A DNA stretch of 64,000 bases from the NCBI RefSeq assembly GCF_030812855.1, contig NZ_JAUSTK010000012.1, positions 61,044-125,043 of the forward strand, given 5' to 3'. Of this stretch, positions 43,942 to 53,616 are shown piece after piece; positions within the stretch are counted from its first letter, which is position 1, and each line of letters opens with the position of its first letter. This DNA is from Paenibacillus wynnii. Its GTDB lineage: Bacteria > Bacillota > Bacilli > Paenibacillales > Paenibacillaceae. Both the position numbers and the translations under genes were made by a program. The notes under the pieces are model-generated. The model searched no databases. It worked only from the letters and a program-made list of their open reading frames with translations, and was not told the DNA's origin.

Positions 43942-46170
43942 GTGACTAAATATTTTCACAGCGGCGATTCCATGAACGAAGAGGAGAAGCAGAATCATAA
44001 TAGTGGAGCTGAAGATACCCAACTGATTGATGTGGAGGTAATAACATTTCGGGGCAGCACGGTAAACCAGAAGAATGAAAACCATATAGAGCAGGATAGG
44101 AGACCAAGTCAAGAGGATAAGAGTCCTAAACAAGAGGTGAGGGATCAAGGAAATCAGGATACTGAAGCTTCGGATGAAATCGGTGAATCTAAACAAGAAC
44201 CAGAACCGAAACAAGAGCGAGAACCGGAACCGGAACCAATAGCAGTCGCATTAGCAGTCCCACTAGCAGTCCCACTAGCAGTTCCACTAGCAGTTCCATT
44301 ATCTGAAAAGAATGAAGAACTGCCTTCAGAAAATTCAGGGGACCCGGATGACGAAGATCAAGCAGAAAGCCCGGAACCCGAGGAAGAGAAAAAAAACAAC
44401 AATCAGGATGCAGAGGCTTCAGACGAATTGGGCCATGATGAGCAGGAGACTCCTCAAAAAGGGTTCTTCGCGAGACTGTTTGGTTTAAATTCAGACTGGG
44501 ATGAAGACTCTGATGAAGACCCTGATGATGAAGAGCTTGATGAACCAGAACAGAAACGGGAACCCCAGCACCTATCATCTAAAAAGCTGAAGAAAACCAA
44601 AGAATCCAAAAAGGCTGTAGAACCTTTGCAAATGAAATACAATAATGAGCAATCTGATTCACTCAAGGAATCAATTATGTATTGGCAGGGAAATGACGAA
44701 ATTCCAACTACTCTAGATGGAACTAAAAAGATATTAACCGAAGTAATGGGTCTTGGGGCATCCTTTGATATTGCATTCAGAGAAATGTCATTTGGAGGCC
44801 AGGAGGCAGCACTGGTCTGTATAACCGGATTTACAAATGATGCGATTTTGGACCAGATTCTGAAACGACTGACTTACCTAACTCCCCTTGATGTTACCAC
44901 TGACGTACTAGCAAGTTTTATAGGCGAATATATCCCTCACTTACAGGTTGAAAAGGGTAAGCTTTTAAGTGAGAGTGTGAATAAGATTCTTAAGGGTATG
45001 AGCGCGATCTTCGTAGAAGGAGAGTCTCAAGTCATCCTGATGGATGTCCGATCATATCCTATGCGGAGCCCATCTGAACCCACAATTGAACGGGTTGTCC
45101 GCGGCGCCCGTGATGGTTTTACGGAGACATTGCTAAGTAACGTCTCATTGGTTAGAAGACGGATACGTGATCCGGGGCTGAAGTATGAGCTCCATTCCGT
45201 TGGACGTCGGACGCGAACCGATGTCTGCGTAGCCTACATTGATGATATAGCAGATATTGTACAGGTAAAGGCCGTGATTGATAAAATAAAAACGGTTGAT
45301 ATCGATGGCATTCCTCTGGCTGATAAACAATTGGAGGAGGCGATCATGGGAGGCGGTTGGAATCCCTATCCTCTGGTTCGTTATTCCGAGCGGCCGGATG
45401 TAGTGGCTTCCCATTTGCTTGAGGGGCGTATCGTTCTTTTTGTGGATACCTCTCCGAGTGTTATAGTACTTCCGACAACATTTTTTGATCTCTGCCAGCA
45501 TGCTGAGGAAAACCGTCAGACCCCTTTTATAGGTTCCTATTTACGGTGGGTCCGTTTTATTGGTGTTTTCTCATCGATGTTCCTGCTGCCGTTGTGGATG
45601 CTGCTTGTGCTTCATCCTGAGCTCAAACCGGCTGCACTTGAGTTTATAGGTCCGCAAAAGATGGCCAGAATTCCATTGCTCGCACAATTTCTTTTCGTTG
45701 AATTCGGAGTCGATTTGTTACGGATGGCAGCTGTACACACGCCTACACCACTGGGCTCAGCCATGGGTCTGATTGCCGCCATATTGATTGGTGATATTGC
45801 TGTCCAGACCGGATTATTTGTGAATGAAGTGGTACTGTATATGGCCGTAGCCGCCATTGGGATGTTCGCAACACCAAGTTATGAACTGGGACTCGCAAAC
45901 CGTATAGTCAGGCTTGTACTGCTTCTCGCGGTCTCCGCTTTTCAGGTGCCAGGATTCGTAATCGGTTCAACGCTGTTGGTTGTCCTGCTAACACTGAACC
46001 GTTCCTATAATTCATCGTATCTATGGCCGTTTATACCCTTTAATGCAAAGGGCATGGGTGCCATCTTACTGCGTAAGCCTGTATTAAGTGCCAAATTAAG
46101 GCCGTCTTTCAATAAAACTACTGACAATACGAGGGTCCCGCAATCTGAATCAAACCGGAGACAATCGTAG
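43942..46170 (+). CDS. spoVAF: SpoVAF, GerA-family membrane protein with long acidic extension
   Basis: 742 residues; about 490 is usual. From residue about 235 the protein is a normal SpoVAF/GerA-A homologue (SFDIAFREMSFGGQEAALVC, RRIRDPGLKYELHSVGRRTR, RPDVVASHLLEGRIVLFVD, then membrane segments from about 530). Residues 1-235 are an extra, disordered, highly acidic region rich in E, D, Q, K and P, with four AVPL repeats at 105-120 and KGFFARLFGL at 173-182, a possible short amphipathic segment. The repeats derive from a 12-bp unit. The GTG start has GGGGGGT before it. SpoVAF modulates nutrient germination with its partner OpeF in Bacillus. Confidence 0.92.
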   Translation: MTKYFHSGDSMNEEEKQNHNSGAEDTQLIDVEVITFRGSTVNQKNENHIEQDRRPSQEDKSPKQEVRDQGNQDTEASDEIGESKQEPEPKQEREPEPEPIAVALAVPLAVPLAVPLAVPLSEKNEELPSENSGDPDDEDQAESPEPEEEKKNNNQDAEASDELGHDEQETPQKGFFARLFGLNSDWDEDSDEDPDDEELDEPEQKREPQHLSSKKLKKTKESKKAVEPLQMKYNNEQSDSLKESIMYWQGNDEIPTTLDGTKKILTEVMGLGASFDIAFREMSFGGQEAALVCITGFTNDAILDQILKRLTYLTPLDVTTDVLASFIGEYIPHLQVEKGKLLSESVNKILKGMSAIFVEGESQVILMDVRSYPMRSPSEPTIERVVRGARDGFTETLLSNVSLVRRRIRDPGLKYELHSVGRRTRTDVCVAYIDDIADIVQVKAVIDKIKTVDIDGIPLADKQLEEAIMGGGWNPYPLVRYSERPDVVASHLLEGRIVLFVDTSPSVIVLPTTFFDLCQHAEENRQTPFIGSYLRWVRFIGVFSSMFLLPLWMLLVLHPELKPAALEFIGPQKMARIPLLAQFLFVEFGVDLLRMAAVHTPTPLGSAMGLIAAILIGDIAVQTGLFVNEVVLYMAVAAIGMFATPSYELGLANRIVRLVLLLAVSAFQVPGFVIGSTLLVVLLTLNRSYNSSYLWPFIPFNAKGMGAILLRKPVLSAKLRPSFNKTTDNTRVPQSESNRRQS
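44242..44301 (+). repeat. Five tandem 12-bp units inside spoVAF
   Basis: GCAGTCGCATTA, GCAGTCCCACTA (twice), GCAGTTCCACTA and GCAGTTCCATTA follow without spacers and encode A-V-A/P-L repeats. Such a pure repeat can gain or lose copies in frame. Confidence 0.9.
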
Positions 46171-46283
46171 GAAAATACAAATCAACTGCAAATTAATCCA
46201 TTCAATGGCGTTCCTTCCCTCTGCTATACTGAATACATTAGACAGATGGAATGGATATTCCACAGAAATTGGAGGACTGCACA

Positions 46284-47615
46284 ATGTTTTTACACGGGAC
46301 GAGCCGGATTAATGATGCTGGACATCTGGAAATCGGCGGATGTGATGTAACGGAATTGAAGGCGGATTATGGAACTCCGCTATATATTATGGACGAGCAA
46401 CTGGTCCGGCACCGGTGCCGGGAATATGTAGATGCTTTTACAGCCTCCGGACTTGGCTTTCAGGTGGCTTATGCGAGTAAGGCGTTTTCAGTAATGGCGA
46501 TGTGCCGTTTGGCGGATGAGGAGGGCCTGTCCCTGGATGTCGTATCGGATGGTGAATTATATACGGCACTGCAAGCAGGGTTCCCCGTTGAGCGTATTCA
46601 TTTTCACGGGAACAACAAGACACCTGATGAGATCGAAATGGCAATTGATGCAGGGATCGGCTGCTTTGTCGTTGACAATTTGGTAGAACTTAGCCTATTG
46701 CAAGCTATTGCGGCAGATAAGGGAACAACCGTAAACATTCTGCTGCGGGTAACGCCTGGTGTTGAGGCCCATACACATGAATATATTTCCACAGGGCAGA
46801 CGGATTCAAAATTCGGTTTCGATATCGGAAACGGCTCGGCCTATGAAGCTGTAAAACAGGCTGAAGCGAAGAGTAACCTGACACTGTTGGGAGTCCACTC
46901 CCACATCGGATCGCAAATTTTTGAGACAGAGGGCTTCCAACTTGCGGTTGAGCGCGTAGCAGGTTTTGCTCGAAGCGTCAAAGAAGGATTAAATGTAGAG
47001 CTTCGTGTAGTCAATCTGGGGGGCGGCTTTGGAATCCGTTATATTGAAGGAGATACTCCTCTTCAAGTGTCCGAATATGTGGCAGCGATCACGGATGCTG
47101 TTAAGACTCATTTTGCCGGAATAAATAGTTCTCTGCCGGAAATCTGGGTGGAGCCAGGCCGCAGTATCGTGGGAGATGCAGGAACTACTCTTTACACCGT
47201 AGGAACCCATAAGAACATTCCAGGCGTACGCAAATACGTCGCTGTAGATGGGGGAATGACGGATAACCCTCGTCCGGCACTGTATGAGTCGAAATACGAA
47301 GCGATACTTGCTAACCGTGCCAACGATGCAGCTACTGAGAAGGTATCCATTGCCGGCAAATGCTGTGAGAGTGGTGACATGCTCATTTGGGATCTGGATC
47401 TTCCTGAGGCAGAAAGCGGTGATTTACTTGCAGTTGCTTGTACTGGAGCCTATAACTACTCTATGGCGAGCAATTATAACCGTATTCGCCGCCCGGCGGT
47501 AGTGTTCGTGCAGAACGGCCGGAGTGATCTTGTAGTACGCCGGGAGAGCCACAGTGATATCGTTGCTAATGATATTGTTCCAGAGCGTATCGCGAAGCAA
47601 GCAATCCTCAAGTAA
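46284..47615 (+). CDS. lysA: Diaminopimelate decarboxylase
   Basis: 443-residue fold-III PLP enzyme that makes lysine from meso-diaminopimelate, the last step of lysine synthesis. The PLP lysine is in VAYASKAFSVM; HGNNKTPDEIE, GVHSHIGSQI, VNLGGGFGIRY, VEPGRSIVGDAGT, CCESGDML and TGAYNYSMASNYN are the usual pocket motifs. ATG 46284 has GGAGG at 46271-46275; the longer ATG at 46251 does not. It follows spoVAF by 113 bp, as in Bacillus (spoVAF-lysA), and ends with a strong terminator. Confidence 0.97.
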   Translation: MFLHGTSRINDAGHLEIGGCDVTELKADYGTPLYIMDEQLVRHRCREYVDAFTASGLGFQVAYASKAFSVMAMCRLADEEGLSLDVVSDGELYTALQAGFPVERIHFHGNNKTPDEIEMAIDAGIGCFVVDNLVELSLLQAIAADKGTTVNILLRVTPGVEAHTHEYISTGQTDSKFGFDIGNGSAYEAVKQAEAKSNLTLLGVHSHIGSQIFETEGFQLAVERVAGFARSVKEGLNVELRVVNLGGGFGIRYIEGDTPLQVSEYVAAITDAVKTHFAGINSSLPEIWVEPGRSIVGDAGTTLYTVGTHKNIPGVRKYVAVDGGMTDNPRPALYESKYEAILANRANDAATEKVSIAGKCCESGDMLIWDLDLPEAESGDLLAVACTGAYNYSMASNYNRIRRPAVVFVQNGRSDLVVRRESHSDIVANDIVPERIAKQAILK

Positions 47616-47654
47616 TCCACTGTTGAAATAGAGTCTATAGTCCAATCGAACCAC

Positions 47655-47692
47655 AGAAAGACTGCTTACCTTTGGGGTGGCAGTCTTTCTTT
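47655..47692 (+). terminator. Terminator of lysA
   Basis: AGAAAGACTGC at 47655-47665 pairs exactly with GCAGTCTTTCT at 47680-47690 around a 14-nt loop; further T residues follow. Confidence 0.88.
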
Positions 47693-47815
47693 CATTTGGG
47701 GTTTGCGGAAATTATGAACAACATTTTTCTTGCCTTTTTTTGCTTAGCAGCGAATTTCATAGTAAACTAATAAAAGTGTCTAACATTTGTTAATTTCGAA
47801 AGGGGTCATTTACAT

Positions 47816-48247
47816 ATGGCTAAGCAAGCGAAGATTACATTGGAAAACGGCGGCGTAGTGCTGCTGGATTTGTTCGAACAAGATGCTCCTAACACTGTAG
47901 CCAACTTTGAGAAGCTGGCAAACTCCGGTTTCTACAACGGTTTGGTATTCCACCGCGTAATTCCGGGCTTTGTTGCACAAGGCGGTTGTCCTACTGGAAC
48001 AGGTTCCGGTGGACCTGGTTATACGATTAACTGCGAGATCAACCCGAACAAACATGAGCGTGGATCCATTGCAATGGCTCATGCAGGCAAGAACACAGGC
48101 GGAAGCCAGTTCTATATTGCCTATGCTCCACAACCGCATCTGGACGGAGTACACACAGTATTCGGTAAAGTTGTTAGCGGTATGGACCAAGTTGATACTT
48201 TCAAAGGCCGCGACAAAATGACTTCTGTAGAAGTTTTTGAAGCATAA
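47816..48247 (+). CDS. ppiB: Cyclophilin-type peptidyl-prolyl cis-trans isomerase
   Basis: 143-residue single-domain cyclophilin. The active-site elements are [20 protein letters not shown] and [18 protein letters not shown], with Trp-equivalent region [16 protein letters not shown]. It speeds proline isomerisation in cytoplasmic protein folding; it has no signal peptide. GAAAGGGG precedes the ATG. It stands in a single-gene unit between terminators, in the usual place after lysA. Confidence 0.96.
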   Translation: MAKQAKITLENGGVVLLDLFEQDAPNTVANFEKLANSGFYNGLVFHRVIPGFVAQGGCPTGTGSGGPGYTINCEINPNKHERGSIAMAHAGKNTGGSQFYIAYAPQPHLDGVHTVFGKVVSGMDQVDTFKGRDKMTSVEVFEA

Positions 48248-48270
48248 GAAACAAACACAAATTGTAAATA

Positions 48271-48306
48271 AAAAAAGCTCGATCCTTAACGGATCGGGCT
48301 TTTTTT
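48271..48306. terminator. Terminator after ppiB
   Basis: AAAAAAGCTCGATCC pairs with GGATCGGGCTTTTTT (one G-T) around a 5-nt loop, between the convergent ppiB and the minus-strand YwaF-like gene; it can serve both. Confidence 0.93.
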
Positions 48307-48309
48307 GTG

Positions 48310-49068
48310 TTAAGAATGAAAATGCTGGGCTTTTTGATACCTGGTCCTGAACCGATCCGGCACCCAAAAGAACAGTACGTACATCATTAGAAATACGGCG
48401 AATGCAAATAGTTCTTCAATCAGTAGGTAATAAGGGTAAGGACCGAAATAATCAAGAAAAGAGTAAGTGTCGGGTTTATGTGACAGGAACATATAATTGG
48501 CTCCAAGAACCTGATCGGATCCCCATACAGCTGCAGCAACAGCATTAAGAGAGACCATTGTGAACCCGAGTGATTTCCAGGTAGGTCTAAAGCCTTCCAC
48601 CCACGTCATATATAAAGACGCTAGTATGATGGCTCCATGGACTATAAAGAACAACAGAAAACGGAAATGCGGAAAAGGATAGACCAGATTTGGCGTAACC
48701 AATGCAATGAAGGCCCCGCCGATTCCGGCGAAATAGAGGAAGGAGTAGAGCCAACGACTTCGTGTTATTAACATGACTACCGAGAGCATTAGTGTAATTC
48801 CGCACAGCTCCAAGGGTAGCGAATTTGTGGGTTTCCAGACATCCTGTGACAAGTACCATAGTTGGAGTCCCGCCTCACAAAAAATAAGTATAATCACCAA
48901 CAGCACCCGAAGGCCGTTTCGAAGTCCCCGTGTTGAACGGATCGTAAATCTTGAGAAATAGAGAAAAAGGGCTATTGCAATTAGAAGTAAGAGTGCTAAC
49001 CAATGAGACATTGAAAACATTATAAAATCATCGGAATGACGGCGGTCGAAAAGTGTCGAAAAGTCCAC
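48310..49068 (-). CDS. YwaF-family (TIGR02206) integral membrane protein
   Basis: 252 residues with seven membrane segments. Motifs typical of the family: MFSMSHWLALLLLI at the first segment, TNSLPLELCGITLML, and FLLFFIVHGAIILASLYMTW with a conserved His. Function unknown; the family resembles the eukaryotic TMEM164-type membrane acyltransferases. The annotated start is a GTG at 49068 with AGGAGG about 12 bases upstream, which is rather far; a slightly different start is possible. Confidence 0.83.
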   Translation of the reverse strand: MDFSTLFDRRHSDDFIMFSMSHWLALLLLIAIALFLYFSRFTIRSTRGLRNGLRVLLVIILIFCEAGLQLWYLSQDVWKPTNSLPLELCGITLMLSVVMLITRSRWLYSFLYFAGIGGAFIALVTPNLVYPFPHFRFLLFFIVHGAIILASLYMTWVEGFRPTWKSLGFTMVSLNAVAAAVWGSDQVLGANYMFLSHKPDTYSFLDYFGPYPYYLLIEELFAFAVFLMMYVLFFWVPDRFRTRYQKAQHFHS

Positions 49069-49492
49069 AGTGGGACAGCCCTCCTAGTATGTATATATTC
49101 ACGCGAAGACAATGGGTGAATATCGCTAGAAATCAAGGATATTATCCCGATTATTTATTTAATAAAATATGATTCTAAAGGGCTAGTTGAAGGTGATATA
49201 AGTATATACGTTTTAAATAAATTGATCAATGTCATATCATTTTGCGAATGTTCATAAAATGAACAAATTATAGCAAGTGACTACATAACTTTGCTGCCTA
49301 AGTCGACTGCCCTTAAAAGCATATCAACCTCCTGTAATATAGGGGATTAATGTGTCGTGCAGGTTGAGCAAATTTTGTGATTACATAACCAGCAAACCTA
49401 TTGTTTATTTTATGAACGAAGCTGTGATGGCCACTTTCCTGATGGTGCGGCAGGGACAAGAGATTTAAAAATATAAATAAGGGGTTGAGTCA
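49069..49492. other. Long A/T-rich leader region before the adhesin gene
   Basis: 424 bp without a convincing gene. It contains several AT-rich stretches that could be promoters of the divergent YwaF-like and LPXTG-protein genes, and the ribosome site AAGGGG for the latter at 49480-49486. I found no match to c-di-GMP, SAM or other riboswitch cores. Confidence 0.5.
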
Positions 49493-52400
49493 ATGGTTAA
49501 GCGAAGACTAAGCATACTGGTCATTATCGTAATGTTCATCGCACAATACACTTATGGCCTGGGTGTTCCGGCTCAAGTAAAGGCAGAAGGAACCGGGGAG
49601 ACAACCAGTGTCACTTCAGCAGTGTATGAAATTTCGTCTAACATCGTTACAAGTGTTTCACTCTCAGTTTATGATCCTGACGGTCAGATCGATCCCGGTC
49701 CCGTATATGAGCAGGGTTCCAGTGTAACGTTGGATTATACTTGGGCATTGCCCAACGGACATGGTTACCATTCTGGTGATTATTTTACCTTTCAACTCCC
49801 GGCCCAGTTTAAACTTTTTAATGATATTCAGGGGTCACTTGAATCCGATGAAGGTACTGTAGGAACCTTTATAATCAATCAGAGTACCCACAAAGTGATC
49901 ATGACTTTTAATAGCTACATACAAGATCACGATAATGTTCATGGCACACTCAGGATCAATACTAAATTTGATGAGCAGGTTATTAAGGAAAACGTTGAGC
50001 AGCAGATTCTATTCCCAATTACTGATGGGGTTCAGACCTTTACATTAATTTTCAAACCGTCAGGTGCGACGATTGATAAAAAGGGACTTCCTCAGGGGTT
50101 TAATGCTAAAAAAATCACTTGGACCGTTGATGTGAACAAGAAACTGGATACGGTTGAATCTGCTATGGTAACCGATCCTATCCCGGCGGGTTTATCCTTG
50201 GTAGACGTTGGAGCTGACGTTTCGGTGTACCGGTTAAATTTAGCTCTTAACGGCACTGGAACAAAAGGAGATCTGGTTCCACCTACCGATTATTCGGCTG
50301 AAGTAACGAACGGAATTCTTAAGGTTTCCTTTAACTCAACTCTTACATCTGCTTATCGGATTGAGTACACCAGTTCTATAACGGATGAAACCAAAAAAAG
50401 TTTTGTCAATAAAGCTACTTTTAGCGGGAAGGATCTTGCACCTGTTGACTCTACTGCAACTGTAACGGTGGCTCGTGGTGAGAATTTAAATAAATATGTT
50501 ACAGGTTACGACTGGGGTAAACAGATCATTTCCTGGGCAATCGACTATAACTATAGTGAGAAGGAAATTGCACAAGGGAATGCTATTTTAACGGATCTGT
50601 TCACGAATACTCAGGACTTGGTGGAAGGATCTCTTAAAGTTTATCCGGTAACCTTTGACTCTGCAGGAAATGCCACAAAGGGAACCGTACTGACAGAAGA
50701 TATAGACTATTCATTGGGAATCGCAGAAGGTGTAGATAAAACCGGCTTTAAGCTGATCTTTGAATCAGATATCTCTTCAGCTTATCACGTAGAATATCAA
50801 ACCAAATCAGCAGTTCGAATCTTGAACAATACTACGATCACTAATACAGTCTCTAACAGTACGTATAGTGATGATGCAACCCAAGTGATTCGTCCGACTG
50901 TCATTTATAAGAATTTGAACGGAGTCAATTACAATACCAAAACAGCAGACTGGAAGATAACGATTAACGGCGATAACTATCCTATGGGAAATGTGGAAGT
51001 AACGGATACTTTTCCTGAAGGAGGCCTTAAGTTTATTCCAGGTACTCTTGTAGTACGGGATGGATTGGGTAATTTGGTGAACGCCTCAGAATACGACCTG
51101 GATTATATTAATCCGGTTCAACCAAACTACAGTTTCAAAGTAAGCTTTCATTCCATGATTAGAGGTAGTTACACGATTAGTTATTCCGTTGAATTCAATA
51201 ATGAATGGATTACCACGAATACAGAGCAATTCCACAACACAGCACTAATTAACTGGGTGGATGACTCATTAGTAACGCATTCTGCATCGGCCATGGGTCT
51301 ATTTGATCCAAGAGATGAAGTGAAGAATAACGGTTTTAAATTCGGATCGTACAATGCGGCGACTAAGGAAATCACTTGGACGGTCGGGGTAAACTATAAT
51401 GGCAGAACTCTTGATGATGCCAGAGTTTCGGATCTGTTGAAGGCTCCGCAGACTCTGCTTGAGAATTCTATCAAGGTCTTTAAAATGAATATTGCGGTTA
51501 ATGGCACCCCAACTCAAGGGGATGAAGTTAATTTAACCAACTACTCCGTTGAGACAGTAGCCAATGATACACTGTTAAATGTGAAGTTGGGTTCCATTAA
51601 TTCGGCATACTATGTTGTCTTTAAAACAAGTCTTGAAGGTAAGCTGACAAGTTCTAAGGTAGAAAATAAAGCCAACCTATATGATGGCCAAAACTTAAAA
51701 TCTAAGGATTTAAAAGCTACTGTAAACATCCCTTACGGCGGTGAGATTGTAGACAAAAACGGCATTCAGGCTGGTGACAAGATTAAATGGACGCTACCTA
51801 TTAACAGGGGACAGTCATATATCAAAAATGCAGTAATTACGGATACACCTAGTTCTAATCAAAAGCTTATTCTGAATTCCTTCCATTTGTATCCAACTAC
51901 AGTAGGTTCTAATGGAATACCTGTTATGTCCACAACCGAACTGGTTAGAGGAACAGATAAAGATTATACATTGGACTTTTTTACAGATGCTTCGGGTAAA
52001 CAAACTTTTGTTCTAAAGTTTAATAAGGATATCAAGACTCCGTATATCTTGTTATACCAATCCTTAATTGCTGCTAACCATGGCGAAAGAGTTACTAATA
52101 CCGCCAAATTAACAGGAGATAATGTAACATTGGTCAGCAGAGAAATCACAAAACTAATGATTGTCGGAGTTTCCAGCGGTTCTGGAACCGGTAGTGGAGA
52201 AAGAAGTACATTAACGGTTAAGAAGGTTGATTCTGAGAATAGTACTGTGGTTCTTAGCGGGGCGGTATTTAATCTTTACCGCATCTCGAACGCAGAACGT
52301 ATTCTTATTGATACCCAGACCACGCAACCGAATGGCACTGCCGTATTTAGCAGCATCCTGTCAGGAAATTATATTCTAAAAGAAATGACAGCTCCTGATG

Positions 52401-52993
52401 GTTATATACTTGATTCGCAGGAACGGGCAGTGACTCTTAGTCCGGGAGCAAATGTTGTGTTGACAGTTACGAATAAGAAGCCGGTTGTTGTTCCGACGCC
52501 GACACCAACGACAGTAACGGCTTCGCCAACGCCGACATCAACGACAGAAACAGCTTCACCAACGCCGACATCAACGACAGAAACGGCTTCACCAACGCCG
52601 ACATCAACGACAGAAACGGCTTCACCAACGCCGACATCAACGACAGAAACGGCTTCACCAACGCCGACGACTTCCACCATTCCTGGTGAAATTGTAATCG
52701 TCGAATCGGCGGTGCCTGCCGGACCGGGTGTTGTTCAAACGACTCAACCTACATCATCGCCTGTAGTTCAGGAGGTGCCTGATGACAATGTTCCTGTCGG
52801 TGGCATCGATATTGACGAGGATGATGTTCCGAAAGGAACGGTAACGGATCCAAGTGATACAGATCCTGATGTACAGAAGCTCCCTAAAACAGGAGAGGAA
52901 AGTTCATTACCGTTGTATCTGATGGGTATGGGCTTGATCGTTGCAGGTTATGTTCTGAATCGGGTCTTTAAAAGAGGGAAAAGATCAGAATAA
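49493..52993 (+). CDS. LPXTG-anchored collagen-binding/adhesin-like surface protein
   Basis: 1166 residues. Signal peptide (about 1-31), an SdrG/CnaA-like adhesive region (about 55-200, LDYTWALPNGHGYHSGDYFT), then several repeats of about 130 residues of the collagen-binding Cna type, each starting KxITWxVxxN and ending with an NxAxF/L motif (for example at 200, 330, 470, 600, 740). A SpaA/CnaB domain follows (about 900-1000, LTVKKVDSENSTVVLSGAVF and the Glu in ILKEMTAPDGY, fit for an isopeptide bond), then a Pro-Thr repeat of five 11-residue units, an acidic stretch, LPKTG at 1130-1134, a membrane segment and a basic tail. It should be covalently fixed to the wall by a sortase encoded elsewhere. 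Confidence 0.92.
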   Translation: MVKRRLSILVIIVMFIAQYTYGLGVPAQVKAEGTGETTSVTSAVYEISSNIVTSVSLSVYDPDGQIDPGPVYEQGSSVTLDYTWALPNGHGYHSGDYFTFQLPAQFKLFNDIQGSLESDEGTVGTFIINQSTHKVIMTFNSYIQDHDNVHGTLRINTKFDEQVIKENVEQQILFPITDGVQTFTLIFKPSGATIDKKGLPQGFNAKKITWTVDVNKKLDTVESAMVTDPIPAGLSLVDVGADVSVYRLNLALNGTGTKGDLVPPTDYSAEVTNGILKVSFNSTLTSAYRIEYTSSITDETKKSFVNKATFSGKDLAPVDSTATVTVARGENLNKYVTGYDWGKQIISWAIDYNYSEKEIAQGNAILTDLFTNTQDLVEGSLKVYPVTFDSAGNATKGTVLTEDIDYSLGIAEGVDKTGFKLIFESDISSAYHVEYQTKSAVRILNNTTITNTVSNSTYSDDATQVIRPTVIYKNLNGVNYNTKTADWKITINGDNYPMGNVEVTDTFPEGGLKFIPGTLVVRDGLGNLVNASEYDLDYINPVQPNYSFKVSFHSMIRGSYTISYSVEFNNEWITTNTEQFHNTALINWVDDSLVTHSASAMGLFDPRDEVKNNGFKFGSYNAATKEITWTVGVNYNGRTLDDARVSDLLKAPQTLLENSIKVFKMNIAVNGTPTQGDEVNLTNYSVETVANDTLLNVKLGSINSAYYVVFKTSLEGKLTSSKVENKANLYDGQNLKSKDLKATVNIPYGGEIVDKNGIQAGDKIKWTLPINRGQSYIKNAVITDTPSSNQKLILNSFHLYPTTVGSNGIPVMSTTELVRGTDKDYTLDFFTDASGKQTFVLKFNKDIKTPYILLYQSLIAANHGERVTNTAKLTGDNVTLVSREITKLMIVGVSSGSGTGSGERSTLTVKKVDSENSTVVLSGAVFNLYRISNAERILIDTQTTQPNGTAVFSSILSGNYILKEMTAPDGYILDSQERAVTLSPGANVVLTVTNKKPVVVPTPTPTTVTASPTPTSTTETASPTPTSTTETASPTPTSTTETASPTPTSTTETASPTPTTSTIPGEIVIVESAVPAGPGVVQTTQPTSSPVVQEVPDDNVPVGGIDIDEDDVPKGTVTDPSDTDPDVQKLPKTGEESSLPLYLMGMGLIVAGYVLNRVFKRGKRSE
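52496..52660 (+). repeat. Five tandem 33-bp repeats in the adhesin gene
   Basis: Each unit encodes TPTSTTETASP; the first copy differs at three bases and the later copies are nearly identical. The Pro/Thr-rich product is a wall-spanning, likely glycosylated stalk. Near-identity suggests recent copy-number change. Confidence 0.92.
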
Positions 52994-53027
52994 TACTTAC
53001 AATAGTTAGAAATTATTTCCATATAGT

Positions 53028-53060
53028 GGCACCTGGAGGAAACTCCGGGTGCCTTTTATG
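53028..53060 (+). terminator. Terminator of the adhesin gene
   Basis: GGCACCTGGAG at 53028-53038 pairs with CTCCGGGTGCC at 53043-53053 (one G-T) around a GAAA tetraloop, followed by TTTTATG. Confidence 0.88.
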
Positions 53061-53172
53061 ATTTCTATTAGGGCTAAAATAACCGGATGCAAACGACCTG
53101 TCCATTTACTAACTATATTAAGGAGTGCCTGAATGGTATAATATAAAAAAATAATCGGTGAGGAGATTTAAC

Positions 53173-53568
53173 ATGTGGAAAGAATTTAAGGCTTTTGCTC
53201 TGAAAGGTAATGTTCTGGACCTGGCGATTGCAGTTATTATCGGAGCTGCTTTCGGGAAGATAGTCACCTCTCTGGTTAATGATATTATTATGCCAGTATT
53301 CAGTCTGCTTTTTGGCGGCATTAATTTGAAGGATATTAATTACACCCGGGGCGATGTGGTTTTGAGTTATGGTGGTTTTTTACAAACGGTGGTAGATTTT
53401 TTCATCATCGCATTCTCCATATTCTTGGTAATCAAGTTGGCCGGCAAATTCAAGCGTAAAGAAGTAGAAGTGGTAAAAGTAGTCGAAGCTGCACCTGCAC
53501 CTGAAGTTGCCTTGCTTACTGAAATTCGTGACTTGTTGCATGCCAATCAAACGAGCGGGTCCAAGTAA
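53173..53568 (+). CDS. mscL: Large-conductance mechanosensitive channel
   Basis: 131 residues, the normal size. N-terminal amphipathic helix [20 protein letters not shown], first membrane segment [20 protein letters not shown], periplasmic loop, second segment ([15 protein letters not shown]) and a charged cytoplasmic helix. It opens under membrane tension to release solutes on osmotic downshock. ATG 53173 has GAGGAGAT before it; the upstream ATG at 53158 lacks one. Confidence 0.97.
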   Translation: MWKEFKAFALKGNVLDLAIAVIIGAAFGKIVTSLVNDIIMPVFSLLFGGINLKDINYTRGDVVLSYGGFLQTVVDFFIIAFSIFLVIKLAGKFKRKEVEVVKVVEAAPAPEVALLTEIRDLLHANQTSGSK

Positions 53569-53616
53569 GAATTGTTGACGAGAGGAATTTCGGCATTCCA
53601 GTTACCTTAATTAAGT

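Noticed and set aside
44189..44666. Minus-strand frames opposite the acidic part of spoVAF, with serine-rich and LLVGLL-type repeats
   Set aside because: They are complements of the E/D-rich and AVPL-repeat codons and lack ribosome binding sites.
49069..49492. Riboswitch or small RNA in the long leader of the adhesin gene
   Set aside because: No known aptamer core was recognised and no strong hairpin with T tract is present.
52402..52680. Minus-strand repetitive frame rich in VGVGEAVSVVD
   Set aside because: It is the antisense reading of the 33-bp Pro-Thr repeats of the adhesin gene.
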